Shown piece after piece: positions 1-11,896 of a stretch of DNA of 64,000 nt; position 1 is the stretch's first letter, and every line of letters begins with the position of its first letter. The position numbers and the translations under genes are program-made. Source of the stretch: Zonotrichia leucophrys gambelii (taxonomy: Eukaryota > Chordata > Aves > Passeriformes > Passerellidae); contig NC_088186.1 in NCBI RefSeq assembly GCF_028769735.1, positions 9,145,001-9,209,000 of the forward strand. Direction: 5' to 3'. The notes below the pieces were generated by a model that did no database searches, was not told the DNA's origin, and saw nothing but the letters and a program-made list of their open reading frames with translations.

Positions 1-931
1 TGGATCCCAGCTGGGTCACAGTGCCCACACTGCAAAGCTCAGCTCTGCTCCCCTGGGCTCACTCAGAACCCCAGAACATTCCCAAGTGGTGCTTTCTCCT
101 GACTCCAGCAGACCCCAATTACCACACTGCTATTGTGCCAATTAACAACTGCACTAATGAGGCCTCGTGCAAACGAGTACAGAGATATTTCCCTGCTCTG
201 CTCTCCCAGGACAGGCTCTACACCTGAAGGAAGAATTTCTGTGGGATTAATATTTCCAGGAAGGTTAAAGAGATGTGGAGCAGAGCAAATCCTGGCTCCT
301 GCTTTTCCCTGGAATGGGAGAGTCATGGATGAGTGAGCTCAGAGGTGGAGGGCAGACAGCTCCAGTCACACAGAATTCCTTCTGCCTCAGCAGAGGACAC
401 TAAGAAGGGCTGACTGATTTTTTCCATTCAGGCACTTAAGCAAATAAAGAGCGTGAGCCAATTAAATCTTAATGGGATTTATGCTCTGAGCCATATAGAG
501 AATCCTGAGGAAAAAAAACAAATCCTATTGCTTGTCACAGTAAGGTCCCTGCTATAGGAAAAGCTTTTCCTGGTGCTCTGACCCAGAGTGATGCAAATTG
601 CATTTTAATTAAAAGGATCCTCTGCAACTCTTCTGTCAAATAAAACCCTCAGGGTTGGGTTTGGGTGTTTTTAAAACCCTCTCTGCCAATACTGGGGTTT
701 TTTTCCCTGCTTTCATACAAAGCCAGATGTCCCAGAAAATAAAAGGTCCAGATGGAGCTGGGACTCAGTCAAAAGGTGTATCCAAGCACACATCTGACCT
801 GAATATTCCTCACAACAAAAACAAATTGCCATGGAAAGACAAGGTTTTAATTGACTGCAGAATAACAACTGCAACATTCAGGACAGCTGAATCTTGAATA
901 AGAGCTAAAGAGGAGCATGGGATGAAGGCAG

Positions 932-936
<5 letters not shown>

Positions 937-980
<44 letters not shown>
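937..980. repeat. Homopolymer A tract (about 44 nt)
   Basis: An uninterrupted run of A. It reads as poly(T) in the CACNA1B transcript. No recognisable retroposed gene or SINE body precedes it, so it is listed as a simple repeat. Confidence 0.95.
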
Positions 981-983
<3 letters not shown>

Positions 984-1945
984 CATTAGATCATTTTTGG
1001 GTGCATTAGGCCAGTGCTGTTTTGTTGTTGTGTTTTCTGTGTCAGTTTGCTGCATGTTTATTTAAAACATTAGGAATTTTTTAAAAGAGCTTTGCAGCGC
1101 CTTTTCTCCCTTTAATAAATAAAAGAGCCTTTAAAAATTCAGTGGTTCTTTCAAATGGAAGCTGCTTGTTCCTGTTGCTGCTGCCAGCAGCTCTGATTTC
1201 AGGTAACACGGACCCCTCAGAGTCAGGCCATCAAAAATTCAGGGTGAGGTGGAGCCTCTGCCTTCTGTGATAGCCTGGAATCCTCCTGGCAGAGTGAATT
1301 CTTCCCTGGAAGAGTAAATGAGGTCACCCCACCCTGCCCAAGCACAAAGCCACCCTCTTTCTGCCCTAAATCCTCTGCTTTCCTAGAGAGAAGAAAGAAC
1401 CAAGTGCCAAATTTCATGGACCCCATCAAAGGCTTTTCTTGGCATCCTTCTCGCTGTGGAGGATCCCCCTGGAGCTCCTGGAATGTGGGGACAGAGGACA
1501 CAGCTCTGCCTCCCATGACAGCAAAGCTGCCACTTGCACAGGGTTAAATACAATGTTTGGAACCTCCTTCTCTGCAAATCAGCCCTGCAAAAAGCTCCCT
1601 GAGCTCTGTTTTCATGGCAGAGACTTTCCCCAGTATCAGAGCCTGGATCCCAGCTGGGTCACATTGCCCACACTGCAAAGCTCAGCCCTGGAGCTTCCAG
1701 CTTGGCTGTTTGGAGGTGAAATCCTCTAAAAGAGACTCAAAATTCTTCTTTAAGCCTGGTTATTAAGATTTTCATGAATTGTACCTCGCCCCTTAGTGCC
1801 CACTGAGTCAGCCCCTCAAATAGTTTTGGTACAGAGATATCTCCACGTGGTTTTTTGACTCCCTGCCTTGGATTTCTAGTCTGTTCCTATCTCTGCTGAA
1901 GGAAAATCAGGATGGATGAGTTAAAATAATACATTTCACTGGATA

Positions 1946-2024
1946 ATGAGCAGTAAAGGGACGGAGGGGGCAATGGGATGGGTGGAACATGGCTGGGTTG
2001 TCTCCACAGTGGCAAAGTGTGTGG
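1946..2024 (-). promoter_or_regulatory. YCAY cluster downstream of microexon e24a
   Basis: Seven YCAY tetramers on the transcript strand (at 2021, 2009, 1989, 1982, 1978, 1973 and 1946) fall within about 80 nt, beginning roughly 55 nt after e24a. About one to two would be expected by chance. YCAY clusters are Nova binding sites, and Nova is known to regulate e24a in mammals. The functional role here is inference. Confidence 0.45.
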
Positions 2025-2077
2025 ACACAGGTTGGACAGGCAAAACAGAGCAGCAAGAGACAGGAAGAACATATTAC

Positions 2078-2089
2078 CCCATGAAACTC
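2078..2089 (-). CDS. CACNA1B: CACNA1B alternative microexon e24a (SFMG)
   Basis: Twelve nucleotides on the minus strand, GAGTTTCATGGG, bounded by AG and GTAATATG. After e24 (ends TC) it reads Ser-Ser-Phe-Met-Gly, which adds exactly the four residues Ser-Phe-Met-Gly known for mammalian e24a in the IIIS3-S4 linker. The upstream 45 nt is an excellent polypyrimidine tract (CTCTTTCTTTGTCTTCTCC and later TCTCTCTCTAG) with a UGC in front of it, as is common for neuronal microexons. Frame, peptide, position in the gene and splice signals all agree. In mammals inclusion is tissue-regulated and subtly changes gating kinetics. Confidence 0.9.
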
Positions 2090-5000
2090 CTAGAGAGAGA
2101 TTCCAGCGAGGAGAAGACAAAGAAAGAGCAGAGTCAATGACAAACAGAAACATCAGAGAGATCCCCCAGCCCCTGGCCCACTCCCACCAAGCCCACGGGA
2201 TAAACCAGCGGGGAAGGGAGGGCTCTGCACAGAAACCCCACATTTGTCACATTCACAGTCTCTGAAAAATCCCTTCACCCAAGGTTTTTCTTCTGGGAAG
2301 CTGAGAAGCCTCAGAGAAAAGGAAAACAATTCTTATCTCATTTGCTTCTCCTGTGTTGTGCTCATGTGGAATGTGTTTGGAGATTGTTTACCCACAGGTG
2401 ATTGTTCCATTGGATTCTGCTGGGAGTTGTTTTCACTCTTTGGCCAATCAGGGCCAAGCTGTGTCAGGACTCTGGAGAGAGTCAGGAGTTTTCATTATTA
2501 TCTTTTTAGCATTCTGTAAATATCCTTTCTGTATTCTTAGTATAGTATAGTATTCTTTAATATAATATAGTATAATAAAATAATAAATTAGCCTTGTGAG
2601 AACATGAAGTCAGATTCATCACTCCTGCCTGTCCCTGTAAACACAATACACATTCCCTGCTGGATCAGCCCTTCCACTGGGAAAAACACCTCCACATCTC
2701 TTCTCTCCCACTTTGGGAGGGATAACCTTGATTATTTGTTTTTCCCAAGAACATCCCGAAATTCTGAGCATCTCTGTTCCAATTTTTTCCAGGCCAAATT
2801 TTTGCTTCTCTCCCTCAGCTGTTCCTCCCAAGTACATTCTGCACCTGGGGCTGAGAGATTTTGGTGACAAGCTTCCATGGGTTTTTTGTTTGCTTCCTTT
2901 TCCCTAAGGACTCAAACATGTCTGGGTGTTTGTGGCATGTTTATCTCCCGAAAAAGAAAGGGATTTCTCTTTGAAATGCTTTGCTGAATGGAAAACATTA
3001 GTTTATTATTATCAGCATCATATTGTTGTTCCCAGCATCACTCCGGGGGTGTTGTTTGAAATTTATTTTTTTATTTTTCTAACCACAGAGCTGCTTCTAA
3101 AGAGCTGCAGGCAGAAAGAAACCCACAGCTGCTTTGAGAGCTGGATTTTATCAATCTTGTACAAGTGACTGATATCATCTCAAATGCTTAAATTAACACA
3201 GGCTGCTGCAATATTCCAGAAGAGAGCATTTCAGGGAGCTTTGTTATTCCTGGGTTTTTAGGGGATGGGTTAATTCAGCAAGAAGTTGGTTCATATCACC
3301 TTCAGCAGACAGCAAGGAGGACAAAAACATGAATTAAATCCCACCTTGCATGAGGGAGTTGTGGGTTCTTGTAAACAAGGTTGTGACAGCCACATTAAAT
3401 CCCATTTTTAGTGACCCTGAGGAGGGTGACAGGATTTGCTGGAAAAACCCAACTGATTGAACAACAAAGAGGCTCCAGGAGCTCCTTTTTGGGATTATCA
3501 ACATTCAGCTGCCTCTGTGTGTCCATCTGGTTTAACCAAACCAGGAGCTGGGCCTAAGTCACAGCTCTCTACCCTGTCAGGACTCAGAAAAAAGCCATTT
3601 CTTAGGAATGACTGATTTTCCAGCTTTTGGGCTCCAGCAGGGAGGCTGCAGGCATTCCCTGTATTGGATGTTGCCTGCTGGAACAGGGATGGGGAGCAGG
3701 GCTTACAGAAAGCAGAAAAATCACAGAAGAAATTCAAATTTTCCCGAGTCTCACAAAGAAGCTTGTCTGACTTTAATCTGGGAGACAGTAACTAGGCAGG
3801 GTTTATGCAGTCCCTGGCTGTAAAACCCTGCTCAAGACTCACTCACAGTGGAAAATAAAAGCAGCTTGGGGCACCTATTACAAAGCACAGGCAGGGGATG
3901 TAGAAGTAATTTATTTAGAGGCTGATGAGGTGCTGTTAGATATTCATGGCCCAACATCAGCAACAGAAGAAAACCTGAGCATGAAAAGCCTCGGAAAGAT
4001 TAAAAATTATTCATTTTAATCCATAACTCGAGCAAGGAAAATCTCCCTCAAAAGAAGATGGTGTTCAAAGAGATGATGTTGTAAAGGCAGAGCCTGAGGT
4101 TTGTTCTCACAGCACAGGAGCTGCTCTGAAGGGCTCCCAAAATGCCCCTTCTCCCATCAGCCTTGGAAGTTTGAATTCCTGATGGAAAAGGGAAATTCTC
4201 ATGGACCCCCAGGCTTTGGGTTGTGTTGTTTTTTGTGATCATTTTACTTCTTTACCTCTCTTCAACTCAGAGGAGCTTTGTTAAATTCTAATGTTACTAC
4301 ATGGCTTTTTCAAGTTAAATTTTTGATCAACTCAGTCTGGCTTAAGTCAGTCTAGTTCTGAAAGATGTTCCACAGATATTTCATGTGCAGGGAAGTAAAA
4401 CCCCACACATGTGTAGTGAAGCTTAAACACCAGCTTGGCTTTGGATATTAAATTTTAGGTGAACAGTACATTCACCAAGATAATTTTGCTTAGGACAGAG
4501 CAGTCAGCTCCTCCAAAAATCTGATTTTTATGAGGGACAAAATGTTTAAAGAGAGGAGAGCATCATCCCTTTGAAAACATTATGTTAGATATGATTTTCT
4601 CCAAGACCTGATGAATTTGGTGAAGGATCAGGCACAGCCCAGCTTTCAATATCCCCAAAAATCACACCTAAAATATCAATCCTGTCTCCTAAAATATCAA
4701 TCCTTTCCATCCATTTTTTGATCAATTTAACTTAGAGGGGTTTTTTGTATTTATTTGTATTTGTATTTATTTGTATTTGCACTGAAAAAAAAGCAGATCT
4801 AAACCACAAATCTCACAGCCTGGATGTGACAGCAATTTTGACACCTCAGAAAATAAAAAACTGCTGAGGAATTTTTTACCAGAAAGACAACATTTTGTGC
4901 ATTATTTTGTGCAGAGCTGAGAGAGGAGCAGGGATTTGGCTCTGCTTTAAAAATTTTTGCCAGTCTAAAGCAGCCCAGGCACGCTCCACAGCTCCCTGAC

Positions 5001-5948
5001 AAAGGTGGATGGTTTTCTCATTAGCTGCTAATTCTCTTTAGCAAGTGAAACAATTTCCTCTCCTCTAATCGGGGTGTCACAAACCGGGCAGTGCGGGGCT
5101 GCTGAACATTCCCCTAATTGCTCGGGGCTAATTTAGCAGAAGATTAAACTGGTCAGGTCCCCCTGCCTGCTTCCAGGTCTCTCCCATTGTTTCTCAGCAA
5201 AGGATTTGCAAACAACAACCCGAGTGGAAAATTTCTTCCCATTCTCCAGCTCGGCTCCTGAAGGATGGAAGGAGCTGCATTGCTCATCCTCTGGTTGTTT
5301 CCAAGGAAAAAAGCTCAGATGAGAAGTTAATCTTAATTTTTAAGGAGTTGTTTCTCTGTGTTTGTTGCTCAAAATCCTCCATGACATGAAAGAAGAACGT
5401 GGGGTGTTATTTAAAGGCAAAAATACAGAGCTGGGTTTGAGGGAGGGAGTGAAACTCAGTGGAAGTACAGAGAGAGGAGAGAAAAGGAGAGAAATAGCAA
5501 AGGTTTGTGAGCCAGAATAAATATCCACAATTCTGGAAAGAAGGGTTTGCCAAGAGTTCACAGGGTTATCAGCTGATTTCTTAAACTGTTTTCTCAAAAC
5601 ACTTCAAGATTCTCACGATCACTGACTGGAGACACTGGACTGCCACAAAGTGTTACAGTGAGTTCCTGAAAAGAACTGGCCAAAGAGTCACAAAAATCTT
5701 GGCTTGGTGTTTGAATGAGCAGTGAATGGACTCAGCCTAAAGCTGGCAGGATTTTCTCCAGATTCCACAACACAAATATAGCTGGCTTTATTCTTTTCTT
5801 CCCACCCCCTGGAAAAAGGGCAGGAACTGAACATTTCACTGAGAAATGGAGCCACAAACATCACACAGCCACTGTCCCCGTGCCAGCCCCCTGCCCCCTC
5901 TGTCACTTATTCTCTGGAATTTGGGAATTTGGAGGAAAATGAACTTAC
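2090..5948 (-). other. Intron between e24 and e24a
   Basis: 3.9 kb. It holds the e24a polypyrimidine tract and a solo LTR (2245-2648). A short imperfect TATTTGTATT tract occurs near 4750. Nothing else recognised. Confidence 0.8.
2245..2648 (+). mobile_element. Solo LTR, family A, with 6-bp target duplication CACATT
   Basis: It starts TGTCACATTCACAG and includes a CAAT-like TGGCCAATCA, a repeated TATAGTATAG tract and an AATAAAATAATAAATT poly(A) region. CACATT flanks both ends (2239-2244 and 2649-2654). Related copies are at 8110, 14058, 20936, 28549 and 58921. No internal retroviral sequence is present. Antisense to the gene. Confidence 0.8.
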
Positions 5949-6055
5949 GAGAAGGCAAAAGCCACCAGGGCCCCACTGACCACAATGAAGTCCAGAATGT
6001 TCCACAGGTCACGGAAGTAGGAGCCAGGGTGGAGCAGCAGCCCCAGGTCAATCAT
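5949..6055 (-). CDS. CACNA1B: CACNA1B exon (e24): IIIS2-S3
   Basis: 107 nt; acceptor TCTCTGCAG, donor GTAAGTTC. It reads [20 protein letters not shown] then [15 protein letters not shown], ending in TC of a split Ser codon. This covers the S2-S3 loop and helix S3 of domain III. The next constitutive exon (S3-S4 linker and S4) is not seen in the 5.9 kb to the left and must be outside the window. The optional microexon e24a lies 3.86 kb downstream and fits the TC split codon. Confidence 0.96.
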
Positions 6056-6781
6056 CTGCAGAGAAAACCCAGCAAAGGAAGAGTTTTAATAAAACATGGC
6101 CCAAACCCACCCTGCCAAGAGGCAGGAGAAGGTTCTGGATCAAAGCACCCTTCACAAATTGCTGAGATACTCGGCCAAGCTGCTCCTCTCTAACAGGCAA
6201 GAAAACTCTCCCAAAAATGAAGCTCAAATTAACAAACCACAACCAAAAGCTGTAGAAATGAGAGCTCTCACTGCTCCCCAGGATTTTTTCCCACACACAT
6301 GCATTAATCCTGGTTTTATTCTGCATCTCTTTTGCATCTTGCTCTGACAGGAAAACCCAACTCCTGCCTTACCCCAGCAGTGAACCCTGATTTTATGGAA
6401 TTGTGCTCTCTGGGAAGTTACTGCCCCATAGTTTTGACAAAACCTGTCACCCTACTGAGCAAAAAGATAAATTCTCAGCTTTTTGAAACATGACAAACCA
6501 AGAATCAGTTGTTATTAATATTCCTTCCAAAGGGAAGAATCAAGAGTGTCCCAGCAAGGTCTGTCAGCTCCTGGTTCTTCACAGATTTTATCCTCTTACA
6601 CAGCCACAGCTCCTAAAGATATCCTGATTTTCCTCCATAAAATAGGAGATTTAGGCCAGGAGAGCTGCTGCATCTGATTGTGAAAGCTGCTCCCAACTCC
6701 ATCCTCCCCACCTCTGTCCTGTTCCAGCTTCTCACAAATAAATCTGAAAGAGGAGGTGAGAAAAGTTGGAAAAGTTCTTAC
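6056..6781 (-). other. Short intron between e23 and e24
   Basis: 726 nt; nothing beyond splice signals seen. Confidence 0.85.
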
Positions 6782-6841
6782 CTTGATCACCATCTCAAAG
6801 GTGAAGACTCCTGTAAATATATAATCCAGGTATTTCAGAGC
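6782..6841 (-). CDS. CACNA1B: CACNA1B exon (about e23): IIIS2
   Basis: 60 nt, exactly 20 codons in phase 0: ALKYLDYIFTGVFTFEMVIK. Acceptor CTACTTAG, donor GTAAGAAC. This is the second helix of domain III with the TFEM motif of the gating-charge-transfer centre. Its small size matches the equivalent mammalian exon. It is separated from the next exon by only 726 nt. Confidence 0.96.
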
Positions 6842-7842
6842 CTAAGTAGGAAGGAAAAATGTGTGTTAGAGAAGGCCACACACTGAAATAACCTGCACAT
6901 GAGCAAGGAGTAAAATACCTCATCCAGCAATGGTCTGTCTGCTGGGATGGACAAAAATCATCTGGTGGGAGGGTTGCAGATAATTTAGGCATAAACCTGA
7001 ATAATCTGATTTAAAGCAGCATTTTCCCAGACCTTGCCACACTGCACTCAAGGCTGGCTCCTGCGTTTCTGACAGGTTTACCAAGGCAAAAGGGTATTTA
7101 AAAATGAAATTTTTGAATATCCTTTCCTAAGGATTTTCAAGGTCCTTAGGATCCTTTCCCTGTGTGGAATGGGGTGCCAGTTTTGCCACATCAGCCACAC
7201 AACCCCTGATTTCCAAGCTCTCAGGCTCAGATGTGGCTGAAGCAGCAGAAAGGAGCAGGAATGTGAGCATTTTGACAGTGAAACAAAGATAACTGGAGTG
7301 TGTTCCCAAAGGCAGCTCTAATTCTGCATGGCCAGCACCTGCAGAGATGGGAATGGACACACCATAGCTGAGAAAGCATAGATTCTGGCATTTGGGAGGA
7401 GAAAGCACCTATCTGGAATTTTGGGAAACACCTATTTGGAGGGGGAAAAGCACCTGAATTCTGGGAGGAGAAAAACACCTGGATTCTGGGAATTTTGGGA
7501 GAAGAACGGCACCTGGATTCTGAGCATTTTGGGCGGAGAAAAGCGCCTGAATTCTGGGCATTTTGGGAGGAGAAAAGCACCTGGATTCGGGAATTTCGGG
7601 AAGAGAAAAACCAGCTGAATTCCGTGAATTTTGGGAGGAGAAGGGTACCTGGATTCTGGGAATTTTGGGAGAAGAACAGCACCTGAATTCTGGGACGAGA
7701 AAAGCACCTGGATTCTGGGCTTTTTGGGAGGAGAAGAAGCACCTGAATTCTGTGAATTCTGAGAGGAGAACAACACCTGAGTTCTGGGAATTTTAGGAGG
7801 AGAAAAAGCACCTGAATTCTGTGAATTTTGGGTGGCACTCAC
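6842..7842 (-). other. Intron between e22 and e23
   Basis: 1.0 kb, about 40 percent of which is the minisatellite at 7430-7832 next to the e22 donor. The remainder (6842-7429) shows no feature. Confidence 0.85.
7430..7832. repeat. Minisatellite abutting the e22 donor
   Basis: About eleven imperfect copies of a 32-40 bp unit containing AATTTTGGGAGGAGAAAAGC followed by ACCTGAATTCTGGG. The last copy ends about 9 nt from the donor GT. Units vary in length, giving long spurious open frames rich in QNSQNPG-like peptides. Confidence 0.95.
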
Positions 7843-7972
7843 GTCGTTCCTGGGAGACTCAGCCTGCACAGGGTCCTCTGCAGCCAGGGCGATGCTGCTG
7901 AGGGCGATGACGATCAGGATCACCATCTCGAAGTAGCGCAGGTTGACGATGTAGTGGAACAGGCGGCGGATC
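7843..7972 (-). CDS. CACNA1B: CACNA1B exon (about e22): IIIS1
   Basis: 130 nt; acceptor CCCCGCAG, donor GTGAGTGC. One base completes Pro, then 43 codons: [39 protein letters not shown] and PRND. It encodes the intracellular lead-in and first transmembrane helix of domain III, ending in the conserved acidic extracellular turn AAEDP. It ends in phase 0. The donor is almost touched by a long minisatellite that fills the next intron. Confidence 0.97.
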
Positions 7973-8109
7973 CTGCGGGGACAGGAGCACACCAGGGGTC
8001 ACAGGGAGGGGACAACGCCACAAACCCAGCAGGGGCAGCACCTCTGGGACTCCTGCTGTGATCATGGGGAGAGGAATAGCAGATTTGTCTCTGCGAACAA
8101 GCTGAGGGT

Positions 8110-8490
8110 TGTCGCAGACACCTTTTTATGAAAAATCCTTTCCTTAGGATTTTTCCTCCTGAGAAGCTGAAAGGCCTCAGAAACAAAATGTAAACAATGA
8201 TTATCTGCTGCTGTGGAATGCAACAGGTGCATCTGTGATTGGTCTCATTGTTTCTAATTAATGGCCAATCACAGCACATCTGGCCCAGAGAGAGACTCCA
8301 AGACAGCTGCCTTTGTTATCATTTCTTTTTATTCTTAGTTTAGCTAGCCTTCTGATGAAACCTTTTCTTCTATTCTTTTAGTATAGTTTTAATGTAATAT
8401 ATATCACAAAATAATAAATCAGCCTTCTGAAACATGGAGTCAGATCCTCATCTCTTCCCTCATCCGAAAACCCCTGTGAACACCAGCACA
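8110..8490 (+). mobile_element. Solo LTR, family A
   Basis: Starts TGTCGCAGACAC, has GGCCAATCACAG and AATAATAAATCAGCC, and ends CACCAGCACA. Flanking GAGGGT and GTGGGT differ at one base, suggesting a decayed 6-bp duplication. It lies about 140 nt upstream of the e22 acceptor. Close to the copies at 20936 and 58921. Confidence 0.8.
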
Positions 8491-10794
8491 GTGGGTCTGC
8501 TGGTAGATAAAACCAGCACTAGGAGATAAACAAATGATTGATGAATGGAAAAAGATATTTGCTTTTACAAATAAACTTTAGGTTTGCTGATAAACAAAAT
8601 TAGATATTGAACGATGAAAGAAACAATGGGGAAGAAAAACCCCTAAATTCAGTAAGAATTAAAAATTAAAAGGAGGGTTATACATTAGAGGGGAATCTTT
8701 GGTATCAGGTGTTTTGGGAAATCTGAAGCTCCCAAATACCTCAGCCAATGGGGAAAGAGAGAAGGGAAATGTGGCTGGGAAATTGGGATAAAAAGGAGGC
8801 TGCATCCTCCAAAAATGTGAGAGATCCCACGGGAATGCCCCATGGCCTCTCCCTTTATTGGAATAAAGTAAAAGGACTCCTCTGTCTGCTTTTTGGACAT
8901 AAACCTCTGGTGTTTGTGGATTAATTTTCCTAACAACGGGAAGGAAATTAAAAAACAGGCTTGAAATTCCAGTTTGCAGCAGATCTGTGGTGAGAGATAA
9001 TAAAGGGAGTTCAACATCTTTGCACTGATCTCTGCTCCCTCTGCAAGGCAGCAACATCCATTCATCTCCTTATCTCTTGATCTATTTATCTCCCTATCTA
9101 GTTATTTCTCTATCTATTTATCTCTCCACCCATCTGTCAAAAGAGCACTGAGAGCTTTCAAGCATCCACACTCAATTCTGCAAATTATGTTTATGGCACT
9201 CCCCCGTCCTTCTCCCTCTGAACTGCCAGGTTAACGCCCCGTGAGCTCAAAACAAGGTTTGAAATCCTTTTAGTGTCAACTAATCCCTTTAAAATGTTGA
9301 GACTCTCAGCTGAATCTGCCTTTGTGGCTCTGAGTGTTCCTCCCACCAATTTCTCTCTGCCTGCACTTTACTCCAACTCTCACTTTACAGCACAAATACT
9401 TTACAGGAATAGATTTGATTACTTCCACCTAATCTTTTTATTCACAAATTGTGTCCAAGGAAAATGGTAAATGCTCCCATTTCTAAGCAATCCAAAAGTC
9501 TTCACAAATTGCAGCTAATAATTCCTTCTGACCACAATTCCCAAATCCTTAATTGCACACAGAGCTCTGCATTTGCACCATATTTGTCAGCTGAATAAAG
9601 GACTTAGCCTGAGAATCAAATTATAGATTTAACTTGCCAACAACTTTGTTATCTGAGAATGTATTTCAGCTCCTCTATCCCATTTTCTCTAAGCAAATAT
9701 CTGAGCAGTGAGAATTAAAGTCTATTTTTCACATCTACTTACATACTCCTTTTCTTTGGCTTGCTAATGGATTCAGAGTGGAAAAGAGTTCCAAATACCA
9801 GGGAAGCAAATGTGATAGAAAATAACCTGGAGAAAAGTGCTTTTGTGGACCCCTTAACTGTGGTTTTCAATCTGCCAGGAGAAGATGATCATCTCCATGC
9901 CCTGAGAAGCCACAGAAGTGAAAGGCAACATTTCCAATACCATTTGTAGCCATAATTCCTGCATCAAACTCAATTCATCAAAGCAGTAACAAGCCCCTAT
10001 TTTTAGCCCCTCACTGTTCATAACCAGCAGTGAGATGTGGGAGCATTTGTGAACTGCCAGTGGGGCTTGAGAAATCACTTCACAGCCCTGTGTGCTCTAA
10101 GAGGGTGGTGCCACTTGGGGAAAAAAGGAATTTATTTCTGCTTCCCTGAGCTGTTTTCCCCTCTGGCAGCACCTGGGTCATGGATCCCAGCAGGGCTTGG
10201 AAGGGAGATGGCAGCACTGGAGTGGGGAAAAGCTTCTGACCCCAGAAAGAGCTCTCAGCTCTGTTCCCAGCAACCAGAACCCCTGGGGGATGCAGCTGGC
10301 TCTGCACCTTGCCCAGAGGACAAACAAGCTGCTGACATTCCTGGAGTTTGGGCTTTGGCTTGGTATTCCCCCTTGGATTGCTTGTAACACATTTTTTCTG
10401 CCAGTGAACTTTGTTTTTCCAATTGTCTTTCAGCACAGCTCTTTTTTTCTTTTTATTCCTGGGGGGAAGTGAAATCTGGAGGAAGCTGAAACAACAAAGA
10501 AACGGAAAGAACCCCCAGATCCTGAGGCTCACAAGGTCCTAGCTGGGATGAGGGCAGAGAAAAGAAGCAGCCATAGGATACAAGGAAATTTTGCTGCTTC
10601 TCTGGCAGCCCAGCCCAGCCCTCAGCTCAGAGCCCAGGGCTCAGCACCCCTCACTCCTCACCAGCCCTGCTGCCTTAGCACATCTTTCTCACCTCAGTTT
10701 TGGTGGTCATTTCACAGCAAAAAGACCAAATATTAGGGAAATACAATTTCCCTATCCATCCAGACAGGCCAAACTCCATAATCCCAATTTGGCT

Positions 10795-10975
10795 CCCCAG
10801 GTGATGAACCCAAGGCTGCCAGGGCTCCAGGAGCGTTTGGACAATCTGGGATGGCCAGGATGGGATTGTTGGGGTGTCTGTGCAGGGCCAGGAGCCAGAT
10901 CAATGATCCTGGTGGGTCCCTCCCAGCTCAGTCAGGAGATTCTGGGATGCTGGGATGCTGCTCAGCCTGCCCAGG
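10795..10975 (+). mobile_element. CR1 LINE 3' fragment
   Basis: Contains GGGCTCCAGGAGCGTTTGGA, then GATCCTGGTGGGTCCCTCCC and CAGCTCAGTCAGGAGATTCTGGGATG, the typical order of an avian CR1 3' end. 5'-truncated and old. Confidence 0.65.
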
Positions 10976-11520
10976 GTCCAGGGGTACCACAGGGGCTTTT
11001 TGGAGGTCAAATCTGAAAACTCAGAGCCTGTTTTGTTCCAGGACTGTACAGGATGTCACAGCCCTCAGCAGCAGGAGGAGAACTCATCCTTCTCTTCAAT
11101 CCAGCTGCCAAAGAAGGGCCTGAGCTCCCCTTTGGTGTCTGGACAGAGAGAAATTCCAAGTACAAGTTTACCTGAGCCAGAGAGAAACCTCTGCTCCTAG
11201 GGGATATCCAGTAGTCCCCAAAACCCTCCCTTAAAATGCTCAAACTGACTCACACCCTTCATACCACAATAATTCCAACCCCACAGCCCTGCAGAGGAAC
11301 AGATTCAGAATTCCCAGGCTTGGAGTCCAAAGCTCCCCAGGAGGCAGCACTGCCTGAAGGGGAAGAAATGCCCCAACCCCAGCAGATCCCACTCTCAGCC
11401 TTGACAAATAAAAAATATCCGGGTTTTCTCAGAAGTTCAAAGTTTGCAGTGATACAAACCACTTTATGGAAAGAACAGGAATTCCAGCTGAGGAACCTGC
11501 AGGAATCTGCTGGTATCCAA

Positions 11521-11666
11521 ATATTCCTCAACCTGTTACTCCTGGTAAAATCTTTCCCCAACAGTAAGAGAATATTCCTCAACTTGTTGTCCCTGATAAA
11601 ATCTTTCCCCAACAGTGTGGGAATATTCCTCAACCTGTTGTTCCTGATAAAATTTTTTCCCAACTG
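11521..11666. repeat. 51-bp tandem repeat, about 2.9 copies
   Basis: The unit starts ATATTCCTCAACCTGTTGTT and ends CTTTCCCCAACAGT. Copies begin at 11521, 11572 and 11623. Confidence 0.9.
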
Positions 11667-11896
11667 TACCTGTGCTCTCACTTTTTGGGATCTAAACCAG
11701 CAGGGTCTGCCCAAAGCATTTTCTTTTCTCTGTCCTGATAATTTATCCCCCACAGGAAAACTAACAGAACAGCATTATCTGACCCACAGAAATAAGCTTT
11801 TATTTAATGCCCCAGTGTGTTTTCAGAGATGAAAATCCCACTCATGTTACTGCTCTGAAGCACCTGGAGCCCATGATTGGTGTGGAAGGAACTTAC

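Larger units (their letters stand above)
1..2077 (-). other. Intron after e24a (partial)
   Basis: No exon of the IIIS4 segment can be found here. It holds the YCAY cluster just after e24a and a 44-nt poly(A) run (937-980). Otherwise it is unremarkable single-copy-looking intron. Confidence 0.7.
7973..11896 (-). other. Intron between e21 and e22
   Basis: 3.9 kb. It holds an LTR (8110-8490), a CR1 tail (10795-10975) and a 51-bp tandem repeat (11521-11666). A short TATCTATT tract is at 9066-9125. The rest is unassigned. Confidence 0.8.

Noticed and set aside
937..980. Poly(A) run as the tail of a processed pseudogene or SINE
   Set aside because: No recognisable gene or SINE body upstream and no flanking duplication seen.
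1..2077. Search for the IIIS3-S4/S4 exon that should follow e24a
   Set aside because: No minus-strand frame with the expected KSLRVLRVLRPL voltage-sensor motif; the exon must lie outside the window.
7227..7992. Open frames of about 200 codons over the e22 region
   Set aside because: Only 7843-7972 is channel sequence. The rest is read-through of the minisatellite, giving repeated QNSQNPG-like peptides.
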